Positions 39,701-47,899 of a stretch of DNA of 64,000 bases are shown piece by piece; positions within the stretch are counted from its first letter, which is position 1, and every line of letters starts with the position of its first letter. Source of the DNA: Watersipora subatra (taxonomy: Eukaryota; Bryozoa; Gymnolaemata; Cheilostomatida; Watersiporidae); contig NC_088712.1 in NCBI RefSeq assembly GCF_963576615.1, forward strand, positions 8,624,541 to 8,688,540, given 5' to 3'. The notes beneath the pieces are model-generated. The model made no database searches and was not told the DNA's origin. It saw nothing but the letters and a program-made list of their open reading frames with translations. A program made the position numbers and the translations under genes.

Positions 39701-41034
39701 TTGTTATAATTTCCTGTGTTAGCATCATATCTCAAAGTTGTACACACAGCTATGGATATGATGCTCTTGGATATAAAATTAGAAGCACAATCATTGCAGT
39801 CTAAACGTGTTGAGGGTGATAACTTTAATAAAAATTATTCATCGTAGTCTGTAAAAAAGGTGAACAAAATGTATATGAAGTTAAAGAATTCAGCAAAATA
39901 ATCTCTGATCATTTTACTATCATTTATATTATGATAGAAAAGAAGATGTTGGTCATCAAATGTTTCAATACACAATTTAAAATAAACTATTCTTATCCAC
40001 TTGCTTTTTCTAGTCTTCGTAAAATGTGAACTTATATTTAAAGACGGGCTTTGCCTGTCAGTTAGTTGAAGTCAAATAAAATTTGCGTAAGCCTCTACTT
40101 ATAATGTGCATACTTTTTTATAAACCAATTCACATTCATTCGGAACAAATCTCATATAATTGCCTATAAGACTTTGAATGTGTGCCTTGAACTGCAGGCC
40201 ACACAAATAATTTCTATCTGGATGCTATCTTTAATCTGCTACTGACACTTTCTCATAGCTTGTATTTGGCATCTTGCCAACATTTCTATGACTGTAAGAG
40301 ACAACATAATATTTGTAATTAGGGGTCTGCAACATGTTCATAATCCAATCAGCTGGTAGTTAGTCTATTTGTATTAATCCTGACGGGCTCTGGAAAGGCA
40401 GCCTGTCAAGCAAGGAAGAGAAGCTTGCTCTAGTAGTAAATAGGCTAGCGCTGCACTCTCAGCTTAGTGTAAACATAACTCAATAAGGTGGAGCATACCT
40501 GGAATATTGAAAAGGTTGAAGTATGAAGCTTGCTATGAATAAAAACTTAACATTGTTCTTTCCCAAAAAGCAATACAGTAACGAACAAAAACTTGTCAAA
40601 GTTTTTCTGCAGTATGGAAGAATGGTGTAGTCTTAAAACTTAAATTGTATTTTTATGACAGAAATTTCACACAGCCTTCCAAGTCACATCCAACTAATTA
40701 GCTGTTGCGTAGTGGTATGTCAGTTCAGTGATAGATGAACTTATGCGAGAGGAGGATAAATCCAAAAATAGGTATTACCTATTTTTCTGAGAGGCTGAAG
40801 AATACAGTGTAAACCGTTACACAAGTTTGATTAAATTATTTTAAAAAGTGTTAGATTCATGAACCGGCTGTGACTGTTGATAATACTTATTATATTGTAG
40901 GTGAGGTAGTCTCAGAGCTGACAGACAGAGCTATTGAGAGTGGTAGTGTGTATGACATGGACATCTCTGGAGACAGACTAATTGTAGCTAACTACAATAG
41001 AAGGAACATAGCAGTCTTTCAGCTACAACCATAG
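12619..41034 (+). CDS. TRIM-family E3 ligase (RING, B-box1, B-box2, coiled coil, NHL-like propeller), 8 exons
   Basis: The joined exons are 12619-12794, 23467-23626, 25089-25281, 26609-26805, 27638-27844, 29282-29390, 38650-39369 and 40901-41034. They total 1896 bases, 631 residues plus TAG. All introns are GT-AG and all phases match. The domains are RING (C14-C58), B-box 1 (C82-H118), B-box 2 (C144-H180), a charged coiled coil (about 182-347) and a C-terminal beta-propeller-like domain (about 355-631). The order is that of TRIM2/3/56/71-like proteins, which are RING E3 ubiquitin ligases; substrate choice by the propeller is family knowledge, not visible here. B-box 1 and B-box 2 each get their last ligands from the next exon, which supports the splicing. 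The start at 12619 (GTTATGG) is followed by a second ATG at 12628 in stronger context (GCCATGG). Introns 1 and 6 are very long (10.7 and 9.3 kb) and full of mobile elements. I give no gene symbol because the ortholog cannot be told from sequence alone. Confidence 0.85.
13144..13290 (+). repeat. SINE-like repeat, copy 1
   Basis: The segment beginning GGACAAACTTATCA, with AGGACACCTAGCTA and AGTCACGTACACAAT, aligns with 17350-17500 and 17572-17740. It lies in intron 1. It has a tRNA-like head in the other copies; this one is the most diverged. Confidence 0.4.
14550..14826. repeat. 19-bp minisatellite, about 14 units
   Basis: The unit ACAGTACACAGAAATAAAC is repeated with few substitutions. Since 19 leaves remainder 1 on division by 3, each - strand frame reads the same 19-residue cycle (Phe/Cys/Leu/Val/Tyr-rich), so three overlapping open frames of 119, 102 and 89 codons appear. 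They are a by-product of the array, not genes. It lies in intron 1 of the TRIM gene. Confidence 0.92.
15466..17219. mobile_element. hAT-like element, degenerate
   Basis: The ends are CTGGGCGGT at 15466 and ACCGCCCAG finishing at 17219. Extended imperfect complementarity continues inward: ACCGATACCGTACCGCATACCG on the left, and GTACCGATACC, CGGT and CCGAACCG motifs on the right. The flanks ATTTACGG and TTTTACAA agree at five of eight positions, so an old 8-bp duplication is possible. An ATG at 16010 opens a 27-codon frame that soon stops. Open frames at 16825-17260 cross the right end and are not genes. No transposase is recognisable. Confidence 0.55.
17350..17500 (+). repeat. SINE-like repeat, copy 2 (tRNA-like head)
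   Basis: TTATCAGCTCAGTGGTTAAG resembles a pol III A box and flanking tRNA arm, and GGTGTCATGCC about 35 bases later sits where a B box is expected. It is shared with 13144-13290 and 17572-17740. This is consistent with a tRNA-derived SINE, but the B box is weak and no clear tail was found. Confidence 0.45.
17572..17740 (+). repeat. SINE-like repeat, copy 3
   Basis: GGACAAACTTATCGGTTCAATGATTAGGACTTCTGGCTA repeats the layout of the copy 200 bp upstream. The segment with TAGACAATGCACTATTAACTATAGGG corresponds to the later part of the other copies. The direct neighbour position suggests either two insertions or a local duplication. Confidence 0.45.
18675..18745 (+). repeat. hAT-like MITE fragment
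   Basis: CAAAGGTGCCCAAATACTTTTGCTGGAGGGCCA followed by a second AGGAGGGCCAGG is the usual look of a hAT-derived MITE end (GGTGCCCAAAC...GAGGGCC). The opposite end was not found. Confidence 0.35.
18765..19108 (+). mobile_element. 3' fragment of the TTAA-flanked family
   Basis: It aligns with the right ~380 bp of the element at 9354-11342, including the block ACAACAAACAACATATCAAC. It ends at the terminal inverted repeat TTTTACGCAACCACATCT, followed by TTAA (19109-19112). The left part is missing. Confidence 0.75.
19113..22482. other. Intron 1 of TRIM gene, no element assigned
   Basis: No coding exon was found. A short perfect palindromic cluster of CTAGTTAC and GTAACTAG words lies at 20258-20300. 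A tRNA-like B-box word GTTCGATTC occurs at 21888 without a convincing A box. Otherwise it is ordinary AT-rich intron. Confidence 0.4.
22487..23140 (+). mobile_element. piggyBac-like MITE, copy 1, right end lost
   Basis: TTAA (22483-22486) is followed by CCCTTTCACTGCCA, the same left end as the complete copy at 25765. The two align through about 23140 (GCGTCTACGGCAGTCG), after which similarity stops and the right inverted repeat is absent. Open frames here are not genes. Confidence 0.7.
23467..23626 (+). CDS. TRIM gene exon 2: end of RING loop and B-box 1
   Basis: The acceptor is TTGTAG (23466) and the donor GTACAT (23627). It encodes residues 59-112. The linker SQVCEVPLNQLPAYDLSKN is typical after a TRIM RING. 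B-box 1 ligands C82, C85, C99, C102, C107 and H110 lie here, and H114 and H118 come from exon 3. Phase is 2 in and 0 out. Confidence 0.85.
24215..24990. repeat. Tandem duplication of about 400 bp in intron 2
   Basis: Copy 1 (about 24215-24595) and copy 2 (about 24612-24990) share ordered blocks such as ATTAGATGATATC/ATCAGATGGTATC, TATTGATAAGCAA, AACTATCAGTAAA, CACATTGAAATAC and GTGTTGTTGGTC. The offset at the first block is 400 bases. Divergence is considerable, so this is an old local duplication. Confidence 0.75.
25089..25281 (+). CDS. TRIM gene exon 3: B-box 2
   Basis: The acceptor is CATTTTAG and the donor GTAAGC. It encodes residues 113-176 plus one base, beginning with the last two B-box 1 ligands (H114, H118). 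B-box 2 ligands C144, H147, C156, C159, C164, C167 and C174 are here, and H180 comes from exon 4. Confidence 0.85.
25765..26439 (+). mobile_element. piggyBac-like MITE, complete
   Basis: It is 675 bp, flanked on both sides by TTAA (25761-25764 and 26440-26443). The ends are CCCTTTCACTGCCA and TGGCAGCGAAAGGG, inverted repeats with one mismatch. The CCY start plus TTAA duplication is the piggyBac signature. There is no transposase, so it is non-autonomous. It sits in intron 3 of the TRIM gene, 170 bp before exon 4. Confidence 0.85.
26609..26805 (+). CDS. TRIM gene exon 4: coiled coil, first part
   Basis: The acceptor is TTTTTTTCAG and the donor GTTGTA. Residues 177-242 include H180, the last B-box 2 ligand, then a charged helix-forming stretch with heptad-like spacing (LVEQLHDEINKLKKGMIEKE). 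Phase is 1 in and 0 out. Confidence 0.82.
27638..27844 (+). CDS. TRIM gene exon 5: coiled coil, second part
   Basis: Residues 243-311 are helix-rich (KALESKYKQLEAEYTEDRL). The donor GTATAT follows CATCAG. The acceptor CTTTTAAG at 27637 is weak, but it is the only AG nearby that keeps the phase-0 frame open from exon 4; alternatives at 27618, 27621 and 27627 break it. Confidence 0.75.
29282..29390 (+). CDS. TRIM gene exon 6: end of coiled coil and linker
   Basis: The acceptor is CATTGCAG and the donor GTAAGT. It encodes 36 codons plus one base (CDLVSSYTETKNEIQRLIDE, then a Val/Pro/Ser linker ending VREK). It is the last exon before the 9.3-kb intron 6. Confidence 0.8.
30357..30593. repeat. 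Tandem duplication of about 120 bp
   Basis: Two adjacent copies (about 30357-30480 and 30481-30593) share CTGAGTTGCAT, CAGCAAGGCAGTC, CTGATGTGC and CATGATGTGGTTTTACCAAA. It lies in intron 6. Confidence 0.8.
31307..32608. repeat. 653-bp tandem duplication including a transposon end
   Basis: The first copy is 31307-31959 and the second 31960-32608. Each contains about 140 bp of unique flank (CCATGGGCAAACATCTTT...AACACAAAAAGTAGATATCA), then TTAA and the first ~500 bp of the TTAA-family element (TIR at 31452 and 32105). The offset of 653 is constant from the first to the last shared block. Confidence 0.85.
32105..34452 (-). mobile_element. TTAA-flanked TIR transposon, second copy
   Basis: The ends AGATGTGGTTGCGTCAAA (32105) and TGATGCAACCACATCT (34452) lie between TTAA words at 32101-32104 and 34453-34456. 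Both terminal regions match the element at 9354-11342 in reverse. It retains the RRQQRYAAEED coding exon with a GTAAAT donor near 33960-34020 and the CGNC segment near 33370-33390, all on the - strand and interrupted by stops. It lies in intron 6. The 102-codon + strand open frame at 33098-33406 is antisense to this material and is not a gene. Confidence 0.78.
34457..35268. other. Intron 6; left half of repeat shared with 63.0-63.3 kb
   Basis: From about 34960 onward the sequence matches 63005-63300: CTGCCTTCTCT, GTCTTTGTGATGCCAGCTC, GCTTGTCCGGCATTTG, ACTTCTGACTGGCTCAATC. The first 500 bases show nothing recognisable. Confidence 0.6.
35880..36711 (+). mobile_element. Helitron 3' region with internal ~365-bp repeats
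   Basis: The right end has a hairpin ACTCGGGCAACTCGGGT, then AGTACAGCTCA followed by T, matching the Helitron rule of a hairpin, CTRR-like end and A/T target. Three partial iterations start at GTTAGAGTGGCAAATG-type words near 35897, 36268 and 36628. It is similar to the 3' part of the Helitron at 61569-62858. Confidence 0.55.
36857..37389. mobile_element. 533-bp hAT-like MITE built of TTTCCAT minisatellite
   Basis: The ends CAGGGATTAC and GCAATCCCTG are inverted repeats. The flanks GTAGGTAT (36849-36856) and GTAGGTAT (37390-37397) are a perfect 8-bp duplication. The interior is mostly a degenerate 28-bp tandem repeat (ATTTCCATATTATTTCCAT) on one strand, with the complementary words ATGGAAATGGAAATG near the right end. 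The duplicated flank is part of the older foldback arm, so this insertion is younger. Confidence 0.85.
37652..38649. other. End of intron 6; right half of repeat shared with 63.3-64.0 kb
   Basis: From 37652 to about 38340 the sequence is similar to 63303-63990 (TAATTTTTGGCT, AAAGAATTGATA.AACTA, CATCAATCA, TTATTTTAATATTG.AAC, TCACATG..GGT.ACTACTGC, ATTGGCATATT). The last ~300 bases before exon 7 appear unique within the window. Confidence 0.65.
38650..39369 (+). CDS. TRIM gene exon 7: NHL-like beta-propeller
   Basis: The acceptor is CTTACAG and the donor is GTTGGT at 39370. Residues 348-587 show repeated blades of the form 'clear strand - loop - vaDsgssqvclId' (for example KVVVSDSGSSQVCLIDITQG and RYILVAAYASSSVRILDSST). 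This is the WD/NHL-like propeller common at the C-terminus of TRIM2/56/71-like proteins; strict NHL consensus blades are weak, so six blades is an estimate. One exon holds most of the domain. Confidence 0.85.
39370..40900. other. Intron 7 of TRIM gene
   Basis: A 1.5-kb intron from GTTGGT to ATATTGTAG. No repeat or other gene was recognised in it. Confidence 0.6.
40901..41034 (+). CDS. TRIM gene exon 8: last propeller blade and stop
   Basis: The acceptor is ATATTGTAG, phase 1 in. It encodes EVVSELTDRAIESGSVYDMD and ends IAVFQLQP with TAG at 41032-41034. Blade-like text DISGDRLIVANYNRRN closes the propeller. A possible poly(A) signal AATAAA occurs at 41642, giving a 3' UTR of about 0.6 kb if used. 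Confidence 0.85.
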
Positions 41035-42404
41035 CTGCTGCTTCATCAGTCAGAGTTGTTGTCTTCTCTTTCTTAATGTAAATTATATACTTCATATAGA
41101 AATTAATAGAGATTAATCAATGTTGGAAGAGTGGTTTCAATGTACATGTAGATGCAGTTGGCCACTTTTTTCTCGGTAATTTGCTACACAACAATGATTA
41201 AAAAGCTTGTCTTGAATAGCTGTCTCTCCACTAACTTTGCTGTTTGTGATTCTGAATGCTTTGTTCATGGAGAAAATTAGCATTTTCTATGATTTTCGCT
41301 TTTATGAATTGAAAAGTTACATAGTTTGGACATTCTAATCAAAACTCATGTATTTTCTTCTATAAGAACAATGATGAAATATTATTAACAGTAGATAACT
41401 TATAAAATAATATTTTTGTTGAAGAACTGAATTTGTTTGAAGGCTTTAAGAAAAGCAGATATAGTATCGATATTGGTAGGCCTACACAAGGTTATAAAAT
41501 ATATTGTATTCTGATTGATATTTCTGTACCTTTGTCATCAGTAGCAGGTTTTCATTCTTCATTCATGTTTGTTAGTCTTTCAAAATTCATCATTTTTTAC
41601 ACTTAAACAATTGAAGATGTAATTACCTTATTGCTATATATAATAAATCCATTTCCATATTACTGGTTCCAACAATCAACTTAATACAATGCGCACTTGG
41701 GTAGTCTATAGGTTCTTGTTATACGATTTTTCTGCCTTATGATATGGAACACAATGTCTTTTAGTTTTATTCGTACTAAATATACTAAATACATACATTT
41801 TAATATGTGCATACATAAATATTTATTTTTGGAGTTGTTTATCAGGGTATGTTTCCATTCCATAATTGCTACGGACTCCCCTCTATATGACATTTTCATC
41901 TGAGGATGCCAAAAATAGAACAAATAAATAATTATATAGAGGAAATAAAAAGGAATATGTAAAAGCTCTAAAATTTCCAGTTATACATGTTTAACACATC
42001 AGTCAGTAGCTACTCATCTGTGTATATTATCTTGACTCATATGTACTGCTGGTTTACATCAGAATGTTTAAATCCTTGAAATATATTTAAATTGTCTACA
42101 GCTGCACCAGAAAGATTAATGTCAAATGATCCCATTATAGAGTAACGCTTGACATTTTAGGTGAAGCTTTGCGGCTGGCTGCGTGCCAAGTTTGCTAGAA
42201 GAAAGTGGACAAATTACGACTCACTTTCACTTCAGTTTTCTCAGATGTACTCAAATTATTTATAAAATTAAAACATCAATGTACCACACTATAAAACCTC
42301 ATGTAGGTAAGAGCTTGTTAATAAATGATCTCTCAATAATCAGATCTGGAAAACATTGTTACTGAAGCACATTTACTGATTATACCCAACAATAACACTT
42401 TTCA
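41035..42404. other. TRIM 3' UTR and spacer
   Basis: It holds the presumed 3' UTR and AT-rich spacer with no further coding exon. The - strand open frame at 41681-41923 lacks any recognisable domain and is not called. Confidence 0.5.
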
Positions 42405-42412
42405 GTCTAGGC

Positions 42413-43129
42413 CAGGGGTCGGCAATCTGCGATTCTTTCATCTCCTCACTGCGGCTCCTTCTGACTTTGGATTTTTTCCTTTTTTACCATATGCCTAGTA
42501 ACTCATAAAACTATAAAAGTTTTATCACTAAATTTTTCTAAAAAAATTTAAAAAAGATTTGATTATGGTGATAAATAAAAAATTGTCACTTGCCTTATTA
42601 TTTAGTTCTATTATTATTATTACTACGTTCTCACATGATTGTCACATGGCTTTAACTTTAACATAAAACTACAGAAGAATGAACTACTGGATTCGCGTAG
42701 AAGGTCGCTATGAGATACGTTATAATATTATGTCAACAAACGGGGTTAAAATTTTATGAATCTTGTAAGGCTGGACAGCCACTTAGGTCTGCAATATCGT
42801 CAACAACACTTTTGACAAACAACAACACTAATACAGGTAGCACACCTTATAACAATTTATGCCCCAATAAAACAGCCAAAACTATTTTGTTTTTTGCAAA
42901 AGTGTAATTTGGTTTTTTTTAGCAGTTAAATCAGTATACATGCCACATCATCTCGTTTCATGGTGTAAACATGGTATGAAAGCATTAAAAGCTAAACAAA
43001 AAAGTTACACATGGTATTTTTTTATTTTTAAATAAAAATATTGAAGAGGGTTTGTGGCTACCATTGCGTTCTTTCCTGCGGAAAATGGGTCCAAATGGCT
43101 CTTTGAGTGGAAAAGGTTGCCGACCCCTG
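42413..43129. mobile_element. hAT (Charlie-type) MITE, 717 bp
   Basis: The ends are CAGGGGTCGGCAA (42413) and TTGCCGACCCCTG (43129), perfect inverted repeats. The 8-bp flanks GTCTAGGC (42405-42412) and GTCTAGAC (43130-43137) differ at one base. Subterminal GCGGCTCC and ATGGCTCTTTGAGTGG words are typical of this widespread non-autonomous hAT type. Open frames within are not genes. Confidence 0.9.
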
Positions 43130-43619
43130 GTCTAGACTATAACCTTGCAACATTGCAGCCTTGTGTTTGGCAGTCTGCCAATATCACTAGAAGAAATTAC
43201 ATTCATTACAGAACCTGTTCTTATAAAGGTTACTAGCTGCATTCCCTGCCTACAGGAACAGATTAGCATGCAACACAAGGTTTATTGCGAGTTGTTTTCA
43301 TACTGTAAAACAATTCCAAGTATGCATGCTACTGAAATTGTTGTTCTGATCAGAGTATGCATGCGCATATACATGTCAATGTTGAGAAGAATAATGGAAA
43401 TCTGCAATGTGTCTTACAGCTAGATTCATGTAGAATCTAGTAAATATTTTAGATTCATGTGTCTAGATTCATGCATTCGTTCATACCCGTCTATATTTGC
43501 AGTTGACGATTGCGCACTTCTGCCCCTGAGCCCCGCCTAGGCTGACCAGTCTCTACCCGTCAAACAGTTGAAAATCACGCTCTTGCACTCGCCTTGCAAT
43601 CAATCGGCCCACACCGGCC

Positions 43620-43730
43620 TCATAGTCAATTGCCTTGCACTCTCCTTGCAATAAATCGCCTCGCAATCAATCGCCTCGCAATCAATCGCCTAGCACTCAA
43701 TCGCTTTGCAATCAATTGCTTCACACTAGC
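43620..43730. repeat. 15-bp minisatellite, five clear units
   Basis: Units of the type GCAATCAATCGCCTC start at 43648, 43663, 43678, 43693 and 43708, with diverged copies upstream. The period is a multiple of three, so several frames stay open and read as 5-residue cycles (for example IARRL on -). These are not genes. Confidence 0.85.
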
Positions 43731-43828
43731 CAACTCATTTATCCAGAAAGCCGCGCCTGGAGACTCTTGCAGTACTCGGGGCGAAAAAGGTCTCCCGTGC
43801 ATTCCCGAGTGACACCATAGCCCTAAGC

Positions 43829-45334
43829 CTAGCTGTGCTATCCGGCGTTGCACGGGTAGTAAAATAGTCTTTGCACGGAAAATTGATTTGTATTTAACAT
43901 ATAACAACATTTGCCATTCTAACTTTCAAACTACAAATCATGAAAGAAGTGTTTTGGGTAGATGAAATACATTAAGAGAGAAAATAAAACCTCTGTAAAA
44001 GTTTTTTAACTTTTTCAAACAACTACAACTTTCAAACTTCATATCACGAAGAAAAGGTTTTGTGCAGGACAACTGATTTAAAAATGAATAAAACAACTGT
44101 AAAGGTTTTCAAACCAATGTAAATTTAAAATTTCATAACGTTCAGCGACCCATATCTTTTGATAACGTATAGCGGAACCTCCGTTCTCGAACAGAACCAG
44201 TTCTAGAAGTTCGAGATCTGAAACAATTTTTCCGGTCAAAATAAAGTAATGTAAATTTTAATCTGCTTCAAGGCAAGAAAACAACTTGGGTAAAGTATTT
44301 TTTCAACATTTTACACCATAAGCTGTACTTAGACCCGGATACTAAAAAAGTCTTTACACAGAAAATCTTTTTGTATTTTTAACATACATGTATATAACAA
44401 TCTTGGCCATTCTAACATTCAAACTACATAGGTAACATGAGAAAACATGATAGGTAAGCTATCATGAGAAAAGTGTTTTGAGTAGCTGATATGAATTGAG
44501 AGAAAATAAAAACAGCTGTAAAGTTTATCAAACTTTGTCAAACTACTGTAACTTTTAAATTTCATATCATGAGTAGAAAGTTTTCTTCTAGTCTAATAAA
44601 CTAAAAAATAAAACCATTGTAAAAGGGATTAGATGTAAATTTCAAATAATTAGCAAGTAATAGCTAAATTAAGTCGGTTTTGCAAAAATTACAATAAAAG
44701 ATGATACGGTAATGATACAATTAATACAAAATGAGAAAACAAAATAAAATCCATATATTGAATTAATAGTAGCAATTCTTGCATAAAAGTGTGTGGGTAT
44801 AAAAATGTTGCTGTCCCATCAGAAACTATCCATCAATTCCTTGAATACGACGATACTAAAAATATGAAAGAATATCATAGTATTTTGTAGTTGAACTTTT
44901 ATTAAAACAATTTATGCCAAATTTTTTGAATAAAAGAATAATATTAATAATAAAGATTGGAAACTAATCAAGTAATAATAACAGTGATAGGAAAATGAAA
45001 AATGTTTAAACTTTAAACATGATACTCAATTTATGTTTAAACGAATGCAAGTTAAAATAATAACAATGATGAAACAAACTTTCAAAAACTTAAATTATAA
45101 ACTTCAAAAGTCATTAGAAATTTATAAATGTAATAAGAAAACTTAAATTTATAAGTCTATATTTATATTTCTCAAAGTATGTGAATGTGTGTAAATATAA
45201 GAGAGTGGAGAGTAACTGATACTTGCAATCTTACACGATAAATCTTACAGTAATTTTTGTTGTAAAATGTGAAATTAATTACGAAAAATTAACTGGTTAG
45301 CTTTGAGGAACGATGTGTAAGCTAATACATCTAT
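43829..45334 (-). mobile_element. Helitron 3'-end fragments, - strand, with a Tigger-like MITE piece
   Basis: Read on the - strand, 3' ends with an ACCCG...CGG(A/G)T hairpin and AGCACAGCTAG or related termini occur at 43829 and near 44320. Each is followed inward by the shared text ATTGATTTGTATTTAACATATAACAACAT on +. No 5' end was found for them. At 44150-44300 lies a piece (GGAACCTCCGTTCTCGAAC) matching the reverse of 62340-62520, of the kind seen at pogo/Tigger MITE ends. Confidence 0.5.
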
Positions 45335-46280
45335 CTACCTGTACAACCCAGCATTGCCTGGGTAATAAAAAAACTGAGCAGAAAATTGATTTGTATTTAA
45401 CATATAACAACATGTAAAAAACAAAACCTAAAACAACTGGAAAGGTTTTCAAACTTACTTTGTCAAACAACTTTTACACTTCATATCATGAGAAAAATGT
45501 ATTGTGCAGGTCAACTAAATTTTAAAAATAAAATGACTATAAAGGGTTTAGATGAAACAGTGAAATAATTATCAAGTAATAGCTAAGTTGAGTTTGTTTT
45601 TCTGCAATTACATTATGAGATGATTCGGTAATGATACAATTAATACAAACTGAGAAAACAAAATAAAATTGGTTAATGCGTTGAATTAATAATAACAATT
45701 CTTGCATAAAAGTGTTTTTTTAAAAAATTACTGTTCCACCAGCAGCTATTCATCAAAACTCTGAATACGTCGATACTGGTATGACGATACGTTATGTAAA
45801 AATAAAATATTGTAGTGTTTTTGTCTGAGAGAATCTAGACGCTATTCTTACTTAAGATAATACAATTGTCCACGTGAAAAGTAGTGACCTTAACATCAAT
45901 TTAGCAATCGAAGTAAGAAATAGAGGTTCACAAAGACGGCATAGTGGTTCATAGAGTTAATAAAATTTAATCGCCTAATTCTAATATCTACTATTGTCGA
46001 TATCGTTTTGGCGAAAACAAATTAGCCCTAATACGCCAAGGACAAAAAGGCATCGTGTGTCATGAAGCTAAAAGAAAGCCATAGAGCTGTAATTATTACG
46101 TCATTTTGTGTAAAAATGGCAACCGATGAATAGGTTATGTATAGAGGCGTGTACTAACCGTCGATTCCCGTTAATGCGCCCTAGGTACCTAGTAGCGGGT
46201 AATAGTCCGAAAAGTATAGTACTCTATAAGGCGGACACATACACAGACAGATAGACAACAATTGTCGTTTATATAGTAGA
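45335..46280 (-). mobile_element. Non-autonomous Helitron, about 946 bp
   Basis: On the - strand it begins TCTACTATATAAACG directly after an A (46281), and its 3' hairpin ACCCAGGCAATGCTGGGT lies just before TGTACAGGTAG (45335). Start with TC, a hairpin near the 3' end and absence of target duplication fit a Helitron; the CTRR end has drifted to GTAG. No Rep/helicase frame is present. Confidence 0.6.
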
Positions 46281-46520
46281 TCATAGTTCCTTGAATTTAA
46301 TATTCATCAAAGACATCCTTCGTGATATCCTTCATAACGAATATACTACCTAATTCTGTCCACCTGTCAAATGTGAAATTGAAGCTTCAACTTGATTGGT
46401 TTAGTAAAGAGTTCTAAAAAATTAAGTTAAAATCTGATGTATTTATGTGTTGCATGTATATGACCTGCCTTGGGTAGTATGACCATTTTGTTTTGGCAGT
46501 AGACTTTGTCTCTTTCCTGC

Positions 46521-47113
46521 TGTAAGGATTATGTGTACTTCCTATGCAGTTTATAAAATGTTAGATACAATTTTTGCTTGTCTCAGCCTTCAGGCTGCCT
46601 TGGTGGTATATCAGTTACTGGTGGCTTGATTTGAATTCGGTGGGCTGCCGTGTGATTGGTTTGCATTTGTGGGGCTATTTCTGTCAGCCAATGACGCGAT
46701 ATCTGTGTTGATGGCATGCGGTTTTTGTAACTTGCTTCTAGCCGGTCACGCAGTCAGCCAGTTTAGTAAAATCGATCCAGTCTTAATGTTGTAAGCAAAT
46801 CACTGGAGCTTGTTTTGTAATCAAATGAAACTACAGGAGGCAAAAGGTATTTACCACTGTTCCCTATTATAATATGTATCAATTTGTATCATTTCTTTTC
46901 TGTCAAATAATGTTACATTGTGTTACACTTGCTAATTAAGACTACTTCGTTCTATTTTTTAGTTGTACTGTTTTATTTTAGACTTCACGGTTGTCGTGTG
47001 GTGTCATTAAAGTAAAGATAAATAAAGTTGACACTTACATTGAACCAGTAAAGTTCGTAACCTCAAAAGGAATCTAATAGTCAAAAGTCTAGCAATGCTC
47101 CCACATTGCTAAA
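46521..47113 (+). repeat. 5' LTR of BEL/Pao element
   Basis: It begins TGTAAGGATT and ends ATTGCTAAA. A TATA-like TTATAAAA lies at 46551 and an AATAAA-type signal at 47020. The 3' terminus is AA rather than the usual CA. Confidence 0.93.
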
Positions 47114-47899
47114 GTGAAGTCTTTCTCCGCTAAAGATTGGAGCAAAGATTAAAGTTCGTTTAAGAGTTATGCAATCCGTTTGCAACAAAGTCATTCAACA
47201 GAACTGAAGTCCACAGTTAATCTACCAAGTAACCGAGGGCTAAAAGAATATCAGCCAACTAAGTTACAGAGACACAACCCCATTCGTTACATTCGCTAAG
47301 GAAATACCCAGAGACAATTAACTTTATTATTCCTTAACATTTTCGACCCCAAGGCTATTATCGGCTAAACAATTCCAAGTCAACGAGCAGAGGTCAACAT
47401 CACAGCTAAGTAAATGCGTTGTGCCTTTGCTTGTGTCATCATATTGTATGGTCTGGTCAAACTGTATACGCGTGTATTCAATATTCACTGTTGTTCATTG
47501 CTAACTAGAAAGGAATACTGCTCTAGTTAATTCTGGATAAATTATAGTAAAAGGTTTACAGTTTTAGCATACCTTTCCTCCATAGCCTTTTTGTAAAAAC
47601 AACTTTTGCTTTCACACCGTTTTTCTTTTCATCTGTTTGTAAACTAAACAGGCTGACTGTGTGTATAATTCAAGGCAGTGGAAATTCCTAATACTTTGTT
47701 TTCACTGGTATCGCGCGTCATTTTGGCTGACAGACTGGTCCCCTGCACATCCAGTCTCACTGCTGTTCACGTTTGAGTGTTAGCTTGCAGTTTTGGTTTG
47801 CTTTCACCAGGTAGCTAGGCTTTGAAGCTCACTCGAGCATAGACATATAGCCTTAGGGGTTTCATATTTTACTGTATGCCTTATTTTTGACCGTCAATA
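47114..47899 (+). other. BEL/Pao leader
   Basis: The 786-bp untranslated leader between the 5' LTR and the polyprotein ATG contains several stop codons in all + frames. It is expected to hold the primer-binding and packaging signals, which I cannot pinpoint. Confidence 0.6.
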
